A stretch of 64,000 nucleotides of DNA, from assembly GCF_050433395.1 (NCBI RefSeq), contig NZ_JBNPXH010000012.1:62001-126000 (forward strand), in the 5' to 3' direction. The DNA comes from Mobilitalea torta. GTDB taxonomy: Bacteria; Bacillota; Clostridia; Lachnospirales; Lachnospiraceae. Position 1 is the first letter of the stretch. The number at the start of each line of letters is the position of its first letter. The translations under genes were made by a program, and so were the position numbers. The notes beneath the pieces are model-generated. The model was not told the origin of the DNA and did not search any database. It was given only the letters and a program-made list of their open reading frames with translations. Shown here piece after piece: positions 60,687 through 64,000 of this stretch.

Positions 60687-60883
60687 TTTTACACCTTTTA
60701 CATCTTTTACAGATAGAGTATCTTTTGATAGGTATATCAATGAAAATAATCTTTACTACCAATAATATAAGTTATCAAAATAGCCATATCTAAATAGTAT
60801 GCCAACGATTACAGGAACGCAGATATTCCTGTATACCTGTCTCCACTTAATGTACATAGGTGTAAAACCTGTAAACCTGTAAA
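60687..60883. repeat. Two opposed clusters of 8-9 bp iterons
   Basis: TTTTACA three times with period 9 (60687, 60696, 60705) and TGTAAA three times with period 8-9 (60861, 60870, 60878), the inverse orientation. They lie in a ~300 bp intergenic region otherwise empty. Could be operator sites or a replication origin. Confidence 0.65.
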
Positions 60884-60921
60884 TTTCCCTTCACCAACAT
60901 ACAGCACTTTTATAGATGCTA

Positions 60922-60968
60922 TCAAAAAAAGAGAATAATATATCATTTACATATTCTCTTTTTTTGAT
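60922..60968 (-). terminator. Terminator after the DUF5688-like gene
   Basis: GAGAATA / TATTCTC stem extended by A-run/T-run, so it can act on both strands; on the minus strand it follows the gene ending at 60971 directly. Confidence 0.8.
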
Positions 60969-60970
60969 AA

Positions 60971-61921
60971 TCAATATTTTACCATAACTTGATCACTATT
61001 CCTATTATATTCGTAAACTGTATTCGATAAAAATTCATTTTCTGAAACCTCCGTCTGATTTACCATATATACCACATTTCTCATATCTTCTGTTTCTATA
61101 TAGCCAACAGGGACAACAATTATTTCGTGTATGCTACATGGAAGAATATATAATCCATCTGTCCCTATCTGATCGGCTATGCCAGCTAATACCTTGGGTT
61201 GAAACGCCACAAAAGCTCCATTAAAGTGATCCTCATTTGTCACCACATACATTTCATGACTATCTGTGTCTTTATGAATAATCTTCCTTATTATCTCCTC
61301 TCTCTCTGTTGTATCTTCCGCCTCCCTGCCGTTAAGTTCTCTAAGCATCATATGTATGATGAAATCCGTCATTTTTTCAATGACTACCGGCTCCATGACA
61401 AGCGTATTTTCCTTTGCCGTCCGCAATAATTCATCCGGCTCAATTCCCCATCCACTTAACAAATAGTTATTGACCGCCATTGACATTATACCCTCTCTTC
61501 TGGAAATGACCAGGTACGGAACGACAGCCAGATCCAGCATCCGTTCATGTGGCACTGTCTGAAGCAATTTTATATTTCTCTCATAATTAATCAGTCTGGC
61601 TCTTAATTTCGGCCTGGCCCATCCATAGTCCCGGATATTCTGTGTAAAGGCATTCATATCAATCTGATGCCCTAATGCCAGTGCAAGTATTTTCCTTACA
61701 ATGTACTGCATATCCTTTCCGTCTTGATACTCCGTATAATAATCTTCAAGATAAATCGCCGGTGCCCCAACTGCATCCCTGCGCCGTATACATATATTAT
61801 TGTATTCCCCGTTGGTTACAAACACTCTGGAAATAGTGATAGGATACTCTTCACCAGCAATCTTTTTTATCTCATTTTTGACCGCTTCCATAAACTGCTC
61901 AAAATCCATTTTTTCATTCAT
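60971..61921 (-). CDS. DUF5688-like protein (316 aa)
   Basis: ATG 61921 after AAGGAGCGG. Pattern FEQFMEAVKNEIKKIAGEEY, then GAPAIYLEDYYTEYQDGKDM and LDLAVVPYLVISRREGIMSM, frequent in Lachnospiraceae mobile elements. Function unknown. Confidence 0.7.
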   Translation of the reverse strand: MNEKMDFEQFMEAVKNEIKKIAGEEYPITISRVFVTNGEYNNICIRRRDAVGAPAIYLEDYYTEYQDGKDMQYIVRKILALALGHQIDMNAFTQNIRDYGWARPKLRARLINYERNIKLLQTVPHERMLDLAVVPYLVISRREGIMSMAVNNYLLSGWGIEPDELLRTAKENTLVMEPVVIEKMTDFIIHMMLRELNGREAEDTTEREEIIRKIIHKDTDSHEMYVVTNEDHFNGAFVAFQPKVLAGIADQIGTDGLYILPCSIHEIIVVPVGYIETEDMRNVVYMVNQTEVSENEFLSNTVYEYNRNSDQVMVKY

Positions 61922-61949
61922 ACTTTTCCGCTCCTTAAAAACCCGGCAG

Positions 61950-62765
61950 TTATGCTGCCGGGCTGTTCTCTGCATTATCGTCCAGTTCCCTATACTCCCC
62001 ATCAATCGGCTCGCTCTTTACCTCGGTCATATCAATGGCGATCTCCGTCTTAATGGATTCATCCGTTTCTACCGCCCGGAGGAAGTCCGTTTTAAGCGGC
62101 GCATACTTCAGCACTTTCTTAATCACGGTTTTCTTTGCCATTTCCTCATAATTGGTCTTCCATGGACTGTAGGAGGAAGTGTATCCTTTGGAGTACTTTG
62201 TTGCATGGGCATCAATGTCCTCCCTGCTCATTACTTCAAAAGCATAACCGTTGTTTTCAAGCTTGAATAACGCATACACCAGTATCAGCTCTCCCCGGTC
62301 TCTTAAGGCTGGCTTATGTACCAGCTTTGCATCCAGTCCCAGCTCATATTCAAATTCATCATTCTCGTATACACACTGTGCCTGGATGGACTGCACCTGT
62401 TCATTCCGGTAAACCAGGTCGATCATTCCCTTAAAGCCGATCTGGAACTGACACTCCAGCTTTCCTTTGTTGCTGTACGGAATTAGATAAGCCTGCCCCA
62501 GCGGGGTATTCGGCTCCAATCCCAGTTGTGCTGCATTCATCAGTGCAGCAAGAAAACTCAACTGGGTACATTCAGACAGCTTCGGCGTGGTATTTAGGGC
62601 GGACAATGCCATTCTGGTGAAGCGCTCCGGTGTGATAACGGAGGGCAGCGCCTTTTTGATCTCCGGTTCCAGCGCCTTGATCATATCCGCTATACTCATA
62701 TTCTTAGTTATTTTGACTTCCTGCTTCTCCGCTTTTCTTGCAAGCTCCTGTTTAATATCCGGCAT
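61950..62765 (-). CDS. recT: RecT-family single-strand annealing protein (271 aa)
   Basis: RecT: ERFTRMALSALNTTPKLSEC, then GLEPNTPLGQAYLIPYSNKG, LECQFQIGFKGMIDLVYRNE and YSPWKTNYEEMAKKTVIKKV. Works with the YqaJ exonuclease next to it for recombination. Confidence 0.95.
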   Translation of the reverse strand: MPDIKQELARKAEKQEVKITKNMSIADMIKALEPEIKKALPSVITPERFTRMALSALNTTPKLSECTQLSFLAALMNAAQLGLEPNTPLGQAYLIPYSNKGKLECQFQIGFKGMIDLVYRNEQVQSIQAQCVYENDEFEYELGLDAKLVHKPALRDRGELILVYALFKLENNGYAFEVMSREDIDAHATKYSKGYTSSYSPWKTNYEEMAKKTVIKKVLKYAPLKTDFLRAVETDESIKTEIAIDMTEVKSEPIDGEYRELDDNAENSPAA

Positions 62766-62778
62766 AATTCATCCTCCT

Positions 62779-63705
62779 TTATGCGGCTCTGACCGAAAAT
62801 CTCCGGCTCTGCGCCTGTTTACAGTAACTCCGGTATATGTCCGGCTGCTCCGTCTTAATTCTGTCCACATCAAGCCGGACGCTGGATACATTCTTCCAGT
62901 CCACTTGATAGTTTTCACAATATGCTGTTTCCGCTTCTGCCATGGCAAGCTTGATTTCCTGCTCAATCATTTTCTTTTCCCGGTCAATCCGGTCCATCAG
63001 TCCGGATAATTCTTCCCTGCGCTTCAGCCTGTCTTCATATCCTTCCAGCAGGATGCTTTCTGTCCCTGCCGTTTTGAAATAGCTGTTAATGATATCATCC
63101 GCTGCCCTGGAGCCGTCCGGGTCCGGCATAACCCCCTTCAATACATGGTTGTTCCAGAAATCCGCTTCGATTGTGATCAGATTGCTTATGATATCTTCAT
63201 CACGCTCGATCCGCACATATTTGAACTCTTTCCCCAGAATAACTACAGCGATATACCATGCCTTTGCTCCGGTAACGGCCATATAATGATGGCACTGTAT
63301 CTGGTAATGAGCAGGAACCTCCCCGTCCTTCCATTTATCCGCATTCAGAACATTGGTCGTCTTACATTCCAGCCCGGCTGCTTCCCCTATAATCATACGG
63401 TCTACATTGGCGAGCATAAAGGGAAATTGATCATGTGCATACATGACATTTGCCTTTCTGACCTTTAATCCGGTCTCCTGTATAAACCGCTCCGCCACAT
63501 AATTCTCTAAATCCCTTCCCTGTCTCATGGCTTCATTATCCACAACCTCGGAATCAGGATTGATCTTGTCCAGGTAAACCGATATTGCCGAAGTGTAAGG
63601 ATTTAATCCACAGATAGCCCCTGCGTCCGAACCTCCTATCCCCATTTTCCTGTATTGCAGCCATTCGCTCCGGGATAAATTAATCGTTGATACTACCTTC
63701 TTCAT
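62779..63705 (-). CDS. YqaJ-type viral exonuclease (308 aa)
   Basis: YqaJ: LSRSEWLQYRKMGIGGSDAG, then AGLECKTTNVLNADKWKDGE and PAHYQIQCHHYMAVTGAKAW. Lambda-exo-like PD-(D/E)XK nuclease (E...ECKT, Q). Forms the pair with RecT. Confidence 0.95.
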   Translation of the reverse strand: MKKVVSTINLSRSEWLQYRKMGIGGSDAGAICGLNPYTSAISVYLDKINPDSEVVDNEAMRQGRDLENYVAERFIQETGLKVRKANVMYAHDQFPFMLANVDRMIIGEAAGLECKTTNVLNADKWKDGEVPAHYQIQCHHYMAVTGAKAWYIAVVILGKEFKYVRIERDEDIISNLITIEADFWNNHVLKGVMPDPDGSRAADDIINSYFKTAGTESILLEGYEDRLKRREELSGLMDRIDREKKMIEQEIKLAMAEAETAYCENYQVDWKNVSSVRLDVDRIKTEQPDIYRSYCKQAQSRRFSVRAA

Positions 63706-63801
63706 CCTTGACCTCCAAACAGATTAATATTTTTTAGATTTGTTTTAATAATTTCTTTTATAAATAACCCGTACCGTGTTTTTCTCTCCGCCTGCCGGCT
63801 C

Positions 63802-63842
63802 AAAAAAACACCCGTCAGCCTATATGAAAGCCGACAGGTGTT
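63802..63842 (-). terminator. Rho-independent terminator between partial gene and YqaJ gene
   Basis: ACACCTGTCGGC / GCTGACGGGTGT with one mismatch, loop ~10 nt, followed by TTTTTTT on the minus strand. Confidence 0.85.
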
Positions 63843-63857
63843 CTAAACTTTATCCAT

Positions 63858-64000
63858 CTATGCCGCCTTAACCATCTCATATGCCCTGTCAATCAGCGCA
63901 TTCCCGTCCATGGTTCTGGCAAATAGGTTTTCCTTAAAATTGCTGGTTTCCCTCAGCGGTTTTGAATGGGTGGCAAAATCTGAAACCGCATTGATGAACC
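63858..64000 (-). CDS. DUF932-like protein, C-terminal fragment (truncated by the window edge)
   Basis: The minus frame reads FINAVSDFATHSKPLRETSN, then FKENLFARTMDGNALIDRAY and ends MVKAA at 63858. This resembles the C-terminus of DUF932 / TIGR03299 phage-plasmid proteins, often near RecT-like genes. The 5' part lies beyond position 64000. Confidence 0.65.
   Translation of the reverse strand, partial: FINAVSDFATHSKPLRETSNFKENLFARTMDGNALIDRAYEMVKAA

Overview
The window looks like a chromosomal segment of a clostridial Firmicute, probably a Lachnospiraceae relative. The evidence is low-to-middling GC, AGGAGG ribosome sites, a SigH-type sigma factor beside rlmB and tRNA-Thr, and a TIGR04086-type membrane protein. 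It holds two integrated elements around a short host backbone. The organism assignment is inference from gene content.

Positions 1-43047 are most of a temperate siphovirus prophage. Nearly all of it reads on the minus strand, so it is easiest to follow from right to left. A tyrosine integrase (41868) abuts the 3' end of tRNA-Thr, the likely attachment site. A CI-like repressor and an ImmA-like peptidase face a Cro-like gene across CTTACGA-N3-TCGTAAG operators. The early region carries antirepressors, a DnaD-like replication initiator with iterons inside its gene, a helicase loader, RusA, a candidate annealing protein, an AAA ATPase, a MazG-like enzyme, an alpha-CTD-bearing protein, a split Dam methylase and a PAPS-reductase-like enzyme. 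A late regulator, a ~600 bp non-coding stretch with a tRNA-like sequence, and packaging, head and tail modules follow. Lysis genes and a Rha regulator lie leftmost. The second att site was not seen, so the prophage probably extends beyond position 1.

Far-left oddities are a ~1 kb cassette bounded by 50-bp perfect inverted repeats and a hammerhead-ribozyme-like RNA just after a small plus-strand gene. Two plus-strand 'moron' genes (6257 and 38971), 32 kb apart, share an identical 38-bp promoter followed by a similar stem-loop.

Host backbone (43047-51.4 kb): tRNA-Thr, sigH, rlmB, rfbB, rfbD, a membrane protein, a histidine kinase/HD-GYP response-regulator pair, an XRE regulator and a SEC-C protein.

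From about 51.5 kb to the right edge is a second integrative element, all minus strand. It has an integrase, an excisionase-like protein, a P4/D5-like primase-helicase, unknown proteins, a DUF5688-like protein, RecT, a YqaJ exonuclease and a truncated DUF932-like gene. Between its integrase and apparent outer edge lies a two-gene cargo: a predicted Rossmann methyltransferase-like protein and a protein with two DUF262 domains. This is the best candidate here for an undescribed, possibly anti-phage, system.

Several prophage genes are split by short indels (amidase, Dam methylase, a zinc-ribbon protein). These may be decay, phase variation, recoding or sequencing error.
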